A stretch of 64,000 nucleotides of DNA from Salvia splendens. Taxonomy: Eukaryota; Streptophyta; Magnoliopsida; Lamiales; Lamiaceae. Where the stretch lies: NCBI RefSeq assembly GCF_004379255.2, contig NC_056035.1, positions 31,573,208-31,637,207 of the forward strand. Direction: 5' to 3'. Positions 33,294 to 44,389 of this stretch are shown in pieces (the first letter of the stretch is position 1; each line of letters begins with the position of its first letter). Under the pieces are notes generated by a model that was given only the letters and a program-made list of their open reading frames with translations, did not search any database and was not told the DNA's origin. The translations under genes and the position numbers were made by a program.

Positions 33294-34762
33294 ATTGGTG
33301 CTTTCATTGAGAGCTCTTCCTCCGAATCGCTAACTACATGTCGTACGGCTACACCGGATATCAACTCCGGCAGGCGGATTAACACCCATGGCAGCCCGTA
33401 CCTCAACCCCTGCTCCATCCGATCAGAGCGTTAGATCAACAACCATCATATCCATATCCACAGGATGGGAGACTCCACCCACAACACCATCCCTACCAAG
33501 CCCGTCAACCCACTTCCTGGGACCCGCCATGGCTGCGCCAGGAAACTGCGTGTCAGCAACCATCGTCCTATGAGACAGATTTGTACTCGCCAACACCGCC
33601 CTCTTATTGGGACCCGCCAAGGTTATGCACGCAGCAGGGATATTCTCAGCCTTATCAACCGCCTCAGCAGCCACACCCCACCGCGCTCAGACAACCCACT
33701 AGTTGGGATCCACCTGCCTACTGGGAGACAACGGGACAACGTCCCTTCCAAGAGGTCTCAGCATACAATCATCCGCTGCCCCGAACCATAACTCAAGATG
33801 GAATCAACCCGCGCCACAGCCACCTTGTCCAGCCACCACCACGGCACATCCAACTCTCGCACAACTTCAACAATTGTTGGAAGCGTGCTACAAGATGGAG
33901 TCTCGCCTTGTTGCAGCCGACCGACGAATCGACAACATGCTTCCTCCCGAGCTGCCTGAACCTGCGCAGCCTTACGGCTCCCAAATTTTCGGGTTTGGGG
34001 ACCTCGTTCAGCACCTTCCTCCATCAGGAAATAGCAAGGCTTCGCCGGGGCCGTCGGGTTTAGTCCCCTACGACTCATTGGCTCTGCCGCAGCAGTCGAG
34101 TACAACACCACCACCCTTTGCGCTGCTTCCCGATACCGCCCTCGAGCCGCCGCCGCCAGAACTTCTTCCTTGACAAGTGGAATATCGCTCGTTGGCTTAT
34201 GCTCTGTCCAAGACGTCAGTTGGGAATGTTTTGGAGTGCAATAAGAAAGAGATTGTGATTCTTGACTGTGATCGAGTCGAGAAAGGATTTGATGATTCTT
34301 CGGAGAAGATTCTACATTCTTCTTCTCGTTTTGGTGGAGTTGAAAAGGTTGAGAAGATAGAGAAGTCCAGTCCGGATTCCGCACGTAAAGAGAAACCGGT
34401 TCACGGTTGCATCGAGATTCAGTGCGCGCGACAATTGAATGCTTCTCGATTCAAGATTCCCCAAGTCCAGATTGGTTTGGGTAGTTCCATTGTGGACAAC
34501 GCATCGCTGAAATTATTGAGTGATTCATCCCATGTCAGGGTTGTCGCAAGTATGAATCATCGATCAACATCGCTCGACGCCGATGCCCGGTTGATTCCTC
34601 CGCAAAATGACACTCTATGCTTGAGCATTCATGAACGCATTGATGATGCAGGGAGACGCCCAACTATTCGGTGTATGTTTGACCCAGGAGGATTCCTCAA
34701 CGCTCATCGTTGCTTCATGGTTCCCACCTTGAGGACAAGGTGGATTTCAACCGTGGGGGAGT
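33294..34762 (+). pseudogene. Gag-like coding remnants of the small LTR element
   Basis: Several overlapping frames, none full length. 33703-34173 is proline-rich and holds LAQLQQLLEACYKMESRLVAADRRIDNML, a helical stretch as in plant Gypsy gag leaders. 34177-34824 ends FMVPTLRTRWISTVGE, which resembles the phrase before the polypurine tract of some Gypsy elements. No protease or reverse transcriptase motif is present. It may be dead coding DNA or a structural filler. Confidence 0.5.
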
Positions 34763-34889
34763 TGATACGATTATTATTATTAATATTAATATTATTATTA
34801 TTATTATTATTATTATTTAGTTAGTTAATTATGGATTTGCATATCTTTTCCATATCTTTTGTCTTGCTCATTAAGTTAGTATCCACTAT

Positions 34890-36035
34890 CAGTGGCGGAC
34901 ACAGTAAGGAGTGGTGAGGGGCTTAAGCCCTTTCCAAAAAGTTTTTTTTTATGTTTTTCTTCTTCTAAAATTTTAAAAAAAATTCAAAACTTATCAATAG
35001 CCCTTCCTAAGATTCTACCACAGAAGAGTAAATTGCCAAATGTTCATGACAAGAAGGGGCTGAAAAAATTGGAAATTTGGAAATTGCAGAAGTAAAAATG
35101 GTCGCCGTATCTCTCGGGAAGAAGACGACCAAAAAGTTGAGTAACAATATAATATTATTATTATTAAAAATAGTTGCAGGTACATAAATACTCCCTATTT
35201 AGCTTCTTTAAAAACTAAAATAGTACTCTATTGAGTATTTCAAAATGTGACGTGACACTTTAAGTTAAATAGACACCGTATATTTTTTAAATTTATACTC
35301 CATGTAGTAATTTTTGTTAATGTGAATATTTTTATTTAGAAATTACTATGAGCTTTTAATTTATATAGTTTAATATATTGGAAATGTGCTTAAAAAAACC
35401 ATTTCTTCATTATTTTAACATAACAATTTTTTGACGGTTCACTTTAATTGTATATTTTTCTTTTCAATTCTATTATACAAAAAATGTTTTTAACAATTCT
35501 TTTTATTATTTTATTTAAAAAATTCACATTAAAAATTAGAATTTGTAGCTTAAATTTATGCTCCATCATCACATTCTAGTTAACACATTATTAGTAACAT
35601 CATTATTTCTGTTTTAATTTTTTTCTACTCAATTCATATAGAAAAATTATATAAAATCTTATACCAAATAAAAAGTGTTTCGCATAAAGTCGGAAGGAGT
35701 ATAAGATTAGTGATTTATTAATTTTTTTTGCCTATTTGATTTTTATCTTGTTATAGGTCCAGTGCAGCTATTATTTAAACAAAATACTTACTCTATTGGT
35801 GAAATAATATCACATTTTGATACTCCGCAACTTATAGCCTGATTCACTTTATTTTTGGATAAGTGAACCCGTCAATTTACTAAATTATTACATTCATATT
35901 TTATTATAAACTCTATATATAAAAATAAGACACATACTCCACGTACTTTTTCTACTCATGGGCGAGACTTTATATCTGAATGAATGAAGTTTATTATGGA
36001 GCCCCTGCCAAAAAAAATTCCTGCGTCCGCCACTG
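34890..36035. mobile_element. hAT-type element inside the right LTR
   Basis: Starts CAGTGGCGGACACAG and ends CTGCGTCCGCCACTG, with the 8-bp duplication TCCACTAT on both sides (34882-34889, 36036-36043). 1146 bp, AT-rich, without a recognisable transposase. It splits the right LTR of the small LTR element exactly at its CCACTATTATAAATAG inverted repeat. Confidence 0.9.
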
Positions 36036-36241
36036 TCCACTATTATAAATAGTGGACATTGTTATTCATATTATTCATTCAAGAAATAAAATACTTCTTT
36101 TACGCAATTTAACATTTTTTTCTCTCGTGCACAAAGCACGAACCCTAGAATTCGATGCCGGATTGATCGACGGGCAAAGCTCCCGCGACGTTCGACGCGA
36201 TTTCCTATCGTTGAGGAACTTTATCCTTAACAATCTTTAAA

Positions 36242-37060
36242 TTGTGGGCTAAAATATTAGCAGCCTACAAGGCATTTTGCCCGGAGGCTTGGGTGAGTGT
36301 TTGCGATGATCCCCTCCATTCGAACAATCAGAGGATCGTCAACTTGTGGGCTAAAATATCAGCAGCCTACAAGGCATTTTGCCCGGAGGGGAGGCCACAC
36401 AGCGGGGAGGAGTGCCGGAAGGGATGGGACTGAATCAGGGCTGCGGTCTCCCGATTTTCGGGCTTGTACACCAACGCCCTCCGCATGCAGACCAGTGGCC
36501 AAACTGACGAGGACTGCAGGAGGATAGCGGAGAAAGCCTTCCCCGTGCCCAGGCTTTAAAAGGAGTTCACCTACTGGAACTGCTATGAGGTGCTGATGGA
36601 CTCTGAGAAGTTTCGGGCAGGTGTCGATGCTGGTTGGCCGAAGAAGCAGCTACTGAACTATGTCGGTGATTACAGCGGCAGCAGCCGCGGTTCCCACAAC
36701 CTCCCCGAGGATGTTCAGGAGTTCCCGTCCACTCCATCGTTTACTCGCCGCACTTGCCCGGTTGGTCAAAGGCGGGCGCAACGGGTAGCGAGGGGGGTCG
36801 CCCAGGGGGCCCAGGAGGTCCAGTCGGCATCCCCCTCTGTTGGCAAGTCTCCAACCGAGCTCGCCTTCTTCGTGCGTCAACAAACGCGGGCTCAGAAAGA
36901 TCTTAGCTGAATGGAGAAGAGGTTTCTTCACTCAATGCTCGAGAGTATGCGGGTCGATTTGGATGCCGCCTTAGCACAGTTGGGGGGCTCAAACGCAGGC
37001 TCAGATGCCACAGATTTGGGGGTCCCGGATAGCAGCGACGGCGACGGCCACGAGGAGTGA
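36242..37060 (+). pseudogene. Harbinger ORF1-like (SANT-domain) pseudogene
   Basis: Frames spell LWAKISAAYKAFCPE, GEECRKGWD, SRFSGLYTNALRMQTSGQTDEDC, EFTYWNCYEVLMDSEKF and, near the end, MEKRFLHSMLESMRVDLDAAL. This is the pattern of the SANT/Myb-like DNA-binding protein encoded by PIF/Harbinger elements beside the transposase. At least one in-frame stop (PRL*KEF), a second stop before MEKRF and a 102-bp internal duplication (36242 and 36344) show it is not functional. Confidence 0.75.
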
Positions 37061-37343
37061 GGCGGAGACAGGGGCGCGTGTGTGGAAGAGGGGTTTTTTT
37101 TTTAAATTAATGTAATTTTTTATAATTAATGTACTTTTAAAATTTTACTATTATTATTGAATTTTCCCGTATCTGTGTCGTAAATTTAATTCCGTATTTT
37201 GTGTGATTGTTAATTATTTGTTTTTTATAATTTTGTTTATTGTGGCTAGCCTATTTGCTTGTCCAGTTGCTTGTCCTGATGATGTGACAGGAGGAGTTTG
37301 TGGCTAGCCTATGGCTGGATTATTACCATTGTGGATGCTCTTA

Positions 37344-38830
37344 ACATTTCCTATTTTTGTTTTCCACGTTACCCTCACACGGAAATATGTAGATAAAATT
37401 GGTGAAATCCCAATTTTTTAATCAATACTTCCTTTGTCCCATAAAAATAGAGAGTTTAGGAACAATATGGGTTTTAATGTGAAATTGATAAAGTATAAAA
37501 AATGTAAAAATACAAAGTGATTGAAATATTGTTGATGGAGAATGAGGGGAGAGAAAATACTTCTCAAAAATAAAAATAAAAAGGGCCTATTTTTATAGAA
37601 GGGATCAAAATTGAAAAAGAAGAGTATATTACATATTCTCGGTTGGTGTAATACTGTATTAATAATTAATGTTATGCAAACTCAAACTACCAATAAAATA
37701 GGATTCCGTACAACCTGCCAAAGAAATCAATAATTTCCGATTTTTTTACAAGTTGCGTCTATAGTGAGTGGCCCATTCAACAAGCTTGTAGCATTCCATT
37801 AAATCAAGGTGTGATTTGTCAAGATGACTATATACTCTCATTAATTTCTATTCATTGCCCATTCTTTTGCCAACGTGTATCTCTAAACCAACATTCAATC
37901 ATTCATTGCCTTGACAGTGAAACTAGATCCACTATGCAAGTTTTGAGTTTATGTGGTTATACTTACAGATTATAGAAGCTGAGAAAATATTTTAGTGTGG
38001 AGTTCTGGCTTGTCACTAAGATCTAATCACTTCTATTATTGACATGACTCTAGGATATAATAACCGTAATAAATTTAAAATGGTAAAGTATACTACATAA
38101 TACTCCTATTATGTATTGAATCAAGTTTTGGCTAACTACTAAATAGTTGAAAAAGTTTCTCGGACGAGAAAAAGACACCATAAAAACTATAATTCTTGTA
38201 ATAAAAACTATAAAGACACCATAATAATAAAATACAAGTAAAATTAATTAGTAATGTATTGGTCCAATTACCAAAAATAACAAAAACTAAACAATACAAC
38301 TAATGATAGACATCCCAAAATAGTTCTTATAAGTCATTTATTAAGGTACGATTACGGAGTTCAGCAAGAATAGGTAAAAGATAAAGAGGAATTTAAATTT
38401 AATTTATATGGATAGTGATAAAATACAAACTCATATATCGTACAAACTTCAAACTATGATCTAGATCGTTAAAAAATATTAACAGATTACAAAATAGTAG
38501 CAATAGAAAATGTCAATACAGTGTCAACATAATATCAACACAGCATCAACTGTTGACACTGCGTTGACATTTTCTGTTATTTGTTGACATTTTCTAACGA
38601 TCCAAATCATAATTTAAAATTTGTATAATATTTAGAGTTTGTATTTTGATTATATTTGCGTGTGAAGTGAAAAAGCTAATTATGTTCAAATTAAGATAAC
38701 AAACATACAGAATGAGACACAATCTGTACGTATGAATAAGGAAATCGGCGACAAATTGTAAAGTAGAAAAACATCGCATGATAAGACTAGACAGATAACA
38801 TAAGCGGCAAGGAGAAAACAGCCCAACTTC
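37344..38830. other. Intergenic between Harbinger element and PKS gene
   Basis: No gene seen. Holds a degenerate Stowaway-like MITE (about 37428-37624, start CTTCCTTTGTCCCATAAA) and the inverted-repeat MITE at 38420-38647. The 3' UTR of the minus-strand PKS-like gene should lie in about 38650-38830. Confidence 0.5.
38420..38647. mobile_element. Inverted-repeat MITE, second copy
   Basis: Arms AAAATACAAACTC and GAGTTTGTATTTT pair over most of the element, with TGTCAACGCAGTGTCAAC-like sequence at the centre. GAT on both sides (38417-38419, 38648-38650) could be a 3-bp duplication. Same family as 29908-30115. Confidence 0.72.
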
Positions 38831-40300
38831 TCATGCCACAAACGCCACCGACAAGCGCGCCGAGTGATCGGTCGCCAGTGGCGGCTTCCCCGCCCTCGGT
38901 GGCCTACCACCCACATGCCCCCCCTCCACACACTTCACCGGCTGCGGCCCCACACTCACCGCCTTCTCCTGCCTGCAGCTCATCATCAGCAACCCCCCTC
39001 CCCCCTTCTTCTTCCCCCCTTCCTCCTCCTGCCTCACGAACGCCGCCCTCCCGATCTCCGACACGCTCGCCCTGTCGAACCCCTCCGCCGTCGTCACGCT
39101 CCAGTCGATGCTCACCTCACTCGGCGCGTAGCACTCCGTCCCCGCCACGCTCGGCGTCGGCGGCTCGTCCTCGCTCCTCCTCCCCCCGTACTGAGCGAAT
39201 CTCCTCGCGTTGAACGCGGGAGCCTCGTCGAGCGAGTCCCTGCGCCGGTACATCGGATAGGTCGTCGTCTGAGTAGAGAAGCTCTCGATCTCGAAGAGAT
39301 CAGAGCTGGCATCACTGACGTCGTCGTCAGTGTTCACCACGCGCAGGACAGGTGGCACCGCCTCGTGGACCGGTTGGAAGACTTCCAGCGAATCACGAGG
39401 CGGCTCTTCCACCAGAGTCATAGGCTTTGTGATGATTGGTTTGAGGACAGGTTTGGCCACAACCTGGCTTGCATTATTGCTGTTCAGGAGCGGGAAGGAG
39501 AAACTTCCCGCTCCGTCCACGAACGGACGCCCAGAGGCTGATATCCGTTGCTGACGCGGCGGATCGGCCTGTGGGGGGAAGCCGTCCACGCCTCTGATTA
39601 TTTCCAGGACCTCCTTTCTAGCTGAGCAATTCCTGGACAGCGGCTTCGGTCCACACATATAATTGGCTTTCCCTCCGTCCTGATTCTCAGAATCGGACGT
39701 GGTGGCGTCCTTGACGTCGACGGATTTCTTGCCACTGCAGCAGCATTTCCGGCCGAAGCTCCATTTCCTGGTTCTCCTGTTCCCGTCGTTGGAGTTGAAG
39801 TTTCTGAGGGAGACTCCGACGGCGCCGGGGGGATTGGCGAGGAGGCCGGTCTGGCTGTTCCAGCTGGCCTCGGAGGAGGCGGTGGGCGTGGCGTGGAACG
39901 ACCGGGTCCGGAAATTCCGGGCCGGGTAGCCGTCGGTGGAGGAGACAGAGGAGAGTCTGGGAACAGAGAGTATGTCATGGGACATGGGTTGCTTCTTGAT
40001 GAGCTGTTTGGGGTCGGTGTTGTTGTTGTTGTTATCGCTGAAATAGCGCTGGGCGTCGAAGATGCTTATCTCCCTGTCTTCGACGCCCGGCACGATCTTT
40101 TCTTGGGATTTTTTATCGTTTGGTTTGAGGTAGGAGGAGAAAGATGCATCTTGAAAAGTGGTGCCATTGTTGTGAGTGTGAGTGTGGGGAGATGTAGAAG
40201 ATCTGTAGTGAAGAGGAGTTTCCAAGACAGGAAACATTGGCTGCCGCTGCTGCTGTGTGGAACTGTACTTGAAACTTTTCACCATTGATGGTGGATCCAT
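38831..40300 (-). CDS. PHYTOCHROME KINASE SUBSTRATE-like protein
   Basis: A single-exon frame of 489 residues with the three blocks that define the plant PKS family: REISIFDAQRYFSDN (about 76-90), SEASWNSQTGLL (about 143-154) and YAPSEVSIDWSVTTAEGF (about 391-408). PKS proteins bind phytochromes and phototropins at the plasma membrane and act in phototropism, leaf positioning and phytochrome signalling. A basic/cysteine patch GRKCCCSGKKS (183-193) could be S-acylated and hold the protein at the membrane; that is an inference. No transmembrane segment is seen. ATG at 40300 is the first in frame, with an alternative at 40285. Family members are usually intronless, as here. I do not assign the paralogue number. 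Confidence 0.9.
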   Translation of the reverse strand: MDPPSMVKSFKYSSTQQQRQPMFPVLETPLHYRSSTSPHTHTHNNGTTFQDASFSSYLKPNDKKSQEKIVPGVEDREISIFDAQRYFSDNNNNNTDPKQLIKKQPMSHDILSVPRLSSVSSTDGYPARNFRTRSFHATPTASSEASWNSQTGLLANPPGAVGVSLRNFNSNDGNRRTRKWSFGRKCCCSGKKSVDVKDATTSDSENQDGGKANYMCGPKPLSRNCSARKEVLEIIRGVDGFPPQADPPRQQRISASGRPFVDGAGSFSFPLLNSNNASQVVAKPVLKPIITKPMTLVEEPPRDSLEVFQPVHEAVPPVLRVVNTDDDVSDASSDLFEIESFSTQTTTYPMYRRRDSLDEAPAFNARRFAQYGGRRSEDEPPTPSVAGTECYAPSEVSIDWSVTTAEGFDRASVSEIGRAAFVRQEEEGGKKKGGGGLLMMSCRQEKAVSVGPQPVKCVEGGHVGGRPPRAGKPPLATDHSARLSVAFVA

Positions 40301-41594
40301 CTTACACTGTTAGAGCTAAGGGAACTCAAAATTGTGTGTTTGTGTGTGTGTGTCTCAACTCAAATAAGCTCTGCTCAACTTGTGTGTATAAGTAGATACT
40401 CTCCCTTCCCTCCGCCTAATTAATTTAGAAAGTAGTATATTTATTTAATCACAATGTAAAGCAAAATACTCCCTCTGCGGGCTCCATTCATAGAAAATAG
40501 ACAAAGTTGTACATGACACGAGTTTTAATGCATAATTGGTAAAAAAAAGAGAGTGAGAGAATGTGATGAACGTAGTGTTAGTGGATTATGAGGTCCACAT
40601 TTAGAATGACGTGTATGGTTAGTACTGATTTTAAATTTTCTATTTTTAGATATAGTCTAATTTTGGTGTAGGGCCTAAAATGGTAAAACTTAGTCTATTT
40701 TTAGTAGATGAGAGGCTCAATTATAAGACGCAAAATCATTAAATTCAGATTAGATATAACATATTCTAGTGATAAGAAAACAGTTTGTGCAATAAATTAA
40801 CTTCCAAACTCGCATTAATAGAAAAGGGCCATCCTACTGACATTAAAATCATGTTGGTATATTTAGAGGGTCCTAGGCAAAATGACTCAATGTACAATTT
40901 GTTAAAAAAACTGGTGACCTCCTGGATACAGTTTTTTTGAAAAAAAATACAGAAATAGGAAAAGATATATGCATGAATCTTGGTTGAGTGGTCAGTATTC
41001 TGCCATGTTATTATTTTCTTGGTTTATTTCACCAGACATGTATAGACCAGAGCGTGATTATTGATCTCAGATCTTACACTTCCATCAATATTTTCTTACA
41101 TTCTTGCATTTTTCAAGAACAATTCATCTTGCCCTGTTTCATGACTTTGGTCTTTGAATTAGGCGTAACATTTTACGGTTTGTGGTGCTTCTGCATATTA
41201 AGAGAAAAACGTTTTATATTGTCTTATTATTTCCATTGCAATTTTTGTTCTATTGTTTTATTCATTTATTTGAATATAATAAATAGAGTACCACATGTGC
41301 ACGACTTTGATTTTTTTCATATTCATAAACATTGTAAGAAAAATTAGTGTACAAGCAAGGATTAATTAAATTTGATAGTAATTATCAAGGTGAACGCGTT
41401 GGATATAATTGTGCACCTACTCTTCAATCTAATGCGTAAATATTGTTCATGTGATAATGTGCAAATTATTTGAAAGTGTTGTCAAAGACAACACAAGGAT
41501 CACGAGATGGACATATTAGTAATAGATGGGAACCAATTAACTAACAATCTGAATGAATGATTTGTTGATATGGGTGTCACATATGTGTGCTATG
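40301..41594. other. Intergenic: PKS promoter side, AT-rich
   Basis: A GTGTGTGTGTGTGT run near 40335 and a TATA-like CTTATACACA (minus strand, about 40385) fit a promoter for the PKS-like gene. 40470-40700 has a degenerate MITE (CTCCCTCTGCGGGCTCCATTC). No other gene is seen. Confidence 0.45.
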
Positions 41595-41597
41595 TAA

Positions 41598-42321
41598 GAG
41601 CATCCACAGTGGTGTGAATGTCGGCGGACATCCCAGCGGACTTCCCAAAAACACTGCACCGCCACGTTATAAGGACCTCCCACTGCGCTGTCACGTCATA
41701 AGGTCATCCCACTGCACAATGGTGGACATCCCCAAGGACATCCCGGCGGACATCCACAATAGTAAAAATTCAAAAATATGTAATTTACGGAATTAAAATT
41801 TCGACACGAATACGGGGAAAATGCAACAATTTTATTTAAAAAAAACATACATATTTATATTTAAAAAAGTACATAATTCACCAAAAAAAACCATCCCAAA
41901 CCAAAAAACGATTCAAACAAAGTACATGTTATGCCTTGAATCTCTATAGTTTGCCGCTAGCCGAACGGGGTATGATATGTTTTTGTTTTAGGCCTTCATT
42001 TCAGACGATAATACATGAGTTAGAGTTTTTAAAAAATCATATATATAGAGTTTGCAACGAGCTGTATATATAGAGTTTGCAACGAACCGTATATATAGAG
42101 TTTTTAAAATAAAAAATTAAAAAATCACAACGTCCGCCGCGACGTCCGTTGTGGCACCGCAATGGCGGGCGTCACGACGCACGTCGTCGGAAAGCACCGG
42201 ATCTGCGGTGTCCGCAGCCGACGTCCGCGTCCGCCCCTCGCACGCCTAATGGCGGATGTCCCGCACGGACGTCCGGCACGCCGGTCCGACGCCGCCGGGA
42301 CGTCCTCCGTTGCGGATGCTC
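41598..42321. mobile_element. PIF/Harbinger MITE, 724 bp
   Basis: Ends GAGCATCCACAGTGG and (right) TTGCGGATGCTC, with TAA on both sides (41595-41597, 42322-42324). The left 150 bp and right 200 bp are rich in GCGGACGTCC-type words; the centre is AT-rich. Non-coding. Confidence 0.82.
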
Positions 42322-42324
42322 TAA

Positions 42325-43625
42325 GGATGCATTTTCCTACTTACACGGAAACTAAGTCTCTTATGCGGTGGTCGGTGTATGTAATACATTTAAACTATCT
42401 GAAGGATACTGGTCAACGGATTGAATCTTTGATTTAAGATATTATTTTTCAGAAATCATAAACTTTTAAGGGAACATAGGAGCGCATAAATCACTTTGCA
42501 TTCGTCACGCATAAATCACTTTGCATTTGTTTAGAAGATTAGTTTGCCTGATTATAGGAACGTTTCCAAGTTCGTTGATATGTGAGTTTTAAGTGTTTCA
42601 ATATGCTATGAGAAAATCGTTTTATATTTAAAGACAATACGCTAATTGGAGAATACTAGCCGGATCGTAATTTGTATTGGGGAAATGGTTTGTTTTTATC
42701 CTACTTACAATTAGTTTGTTTTAATTTTTCTAGTAATTTTCAATGCATTTTGTTTACTTCCTTTCTTTCAATTGTAATAGACAAAATATCGTCCTTATGT
42801 GTATACGTGTCTTATGCAAATACCATAGGATGAGATTATATTTATAGCAATTAGTACAGTTAAGAATTGGCTAATTGCAGACAATCTAACCGTGATTTCT
42901 TGGAAAAGAAAGAAAACAAAAGCACACTCTGATCTTTGCATTAATCATATATTTACAAAGATAAGATGCAATCTTGGTAGTTATGAACAATGTCCATATT
43001 ATAATTAGTAGTATTAGATAAATCTGCTAGCCCACACCCGGAGTATTTGATTTGGTGCTTGAGATTTCATAAAATTTTCAATGCTTGGCCCCATTACCTT
43101 AAAATATTGACTTAGGGTAATAAGCGCTTTCTGTCAGTTTCTTGGACAGCAGAACAAAGTGTAGTCTATTAAAAGATAATGATTTCCAACATGATTGCAA
43201 AAAATTCATGGTCATCTTATCACCTTTTCATGACACTAGCAAAAGTTTCAAATCATTCAAAATGACCATTCCATTATATATCTTGGTTTTGTCTCTAAAC
43301 GATAATCCCCTTCAATCCATGTGGGCTTCTCCATTATACAACCATGCATGTCCGCAGCTTCTTCCTAGCTATTGCATCAACTCAAACTCGAGTAGCTTAT
43401 CATAAGGTTTTGGATAACCCTACTCCGATTGTAGGTTAATCAAGTGCGAACTAATCGGATTAGAAATTGCTAACTCTAATCCTTACGTGTGAGTTTCAGG
43501 TTAGCCCCACAGACTAATCGGGTTGCTAACGATAAAATTATTCATATTTCTATAATGTAAAACCTTTATTGTGAGAATTTTGGAATATATAATTGATCTC
43601 GAACCTTCTAATGCACTGTAAAATA
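42325..43625. other. Intergenic, AT-rich, no gene seen
   Basis: No family-like frame. The longest open frame (43142-43405) has no recognisable motif. Confidence 0.5.
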
Positions 43626-43836
43626 CTATCTCTATCCCTTAAAAATAGAAACTATTTTCATTTTGGTCCGTCCTTTAAAAATAGAAACTTACTTCCACTA
43701 ACTTTCTCTCTCTTACTGTACTCTTTTTTTTTCTCTCTCTCTCTCTCTCTATCTATAATTATTCTCTCTTACTTTACTAATTTTTATTAAAACCCGCGCC
43801 ATTTCAAAAGTTTTTATTTTTCAAGGATGGAGGTAG
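43626..43836. mobile_element. Stowaway-type MITE
   Basis: TA|CTATCTCTATCCCTTAAAAATAG at the left, and CAAGGATGGAGGTAG|TA at the right. Interior has a CT microsatellite (about 43732-43752). Its right half is duplicated at 44229-44335 as part of the tandem duplication described in the findings. Confidence 0.7.
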
Positions 43837-43896
43837 TATGACGTACGAGAAGAATGGCGAATGACGTTTGATCAATCCTGAAATGTTAAATTAATA

Positions 43897-44127
43897 CTCC
43901 CTCCGTCCCACTACAAGTGATGGATTTCTTTTAGGCACGAGATTTAAGAAAATGATATATGTTGAGTTAAAGTGGAGAAAATAAAGTATGAGAGAGGAAA
44001 AAGTAAGAGAGATGAAGAGAGAATAAAGTAAGAAAGAGAGAATAAAGTAAGAGAGAGGGAATAAAGTAAGAGGGGGTTAAAGTTTTTTTTTAAAGGAAAT
44101 TGATCACTTGTGATGGGACGGAGGAAG
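43897..44127. mobile_element. Stowaway-type MITE
   Basis: Starts CTCCCTCCGTCCCACTACAAG and ends CACTTGTGATGGGACGGAGGAAG, bounded by TA (43895-43896, 44128-44129). Interior is a run of AGAGAGAATAAAGTA-like repeats. Confidence 0.88.
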
Positions 44128-44389
44128 TAGTATATAAGAATATTTTATGGTGAAACTTGACAATGAAAATCTAATTTAAGATATGTAAAATTAAAATAAA
44201 CATAAACTTATCCATCAATATGTTTTTTTTCTCTCTCTCTATCTATAACTATTCTCTCTTACTTTACCAATTTTCTATTAAAACCCGTGCCATTATAAAA
44301 GTTTCTATTTTTCAAGGACGGAGGTAGTATGACATACGAGAAGAATGGCGAATGACGTTTGATCAATCCTGAAATATTGAATTAATAGT

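Larger units (their letters stand above)
32990..36232 (+). mobile_element. Small non-autonomous LTR element inside the Harbinger
   Basis: LTRs start TGATAYGATTATTATT and end TATCCTTAACA; the duplication ATCTT flanks it (32985-32989, 36233-36237). The left LTR is 32990-33293 (304 bp). The right LTR is 34763-36232 and is itself split by a hAT element. A primer-binding site (TTGGTGCTTTCATTGAGAG) follows the left LTR and a purine run (GTGGGGGAGT) precedes the right one. Interior about 1.47 kb with gag-like fragments only; no pol. Both LTRs start with an ATT microsatellite and contain an inverted repeat CACTATTATAAATAGTG that includes a TATA-like element. Confidence 0.9.
32620..37340. mobile_element. 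PIF/Harbinger element carrying nested insertions
   Basis: The ends GAGCATCTCCAATGG and CCATTGTGGATGCTC are near-perfect inverted repeats, flanked by TTA (32617-32619, 37341-37343). Without the nested LTR element it is about 1.5 kb. It encodes degenerate ORF1-type (SANT-domain) sequence at 36242-37060 but no DDE transposase, so it is non-autonomous. It shares its subterminal DNA with the MITE at 2208-2781. Confidence 0.88.

Noticed and set aside
38864..39541. 225-residue plus-strand frame antisense to the PKS gene
   Set aside because: Arg/Pro-rich shadow of a GC-rich coding region; only the minus strand shows the PKS motifs.
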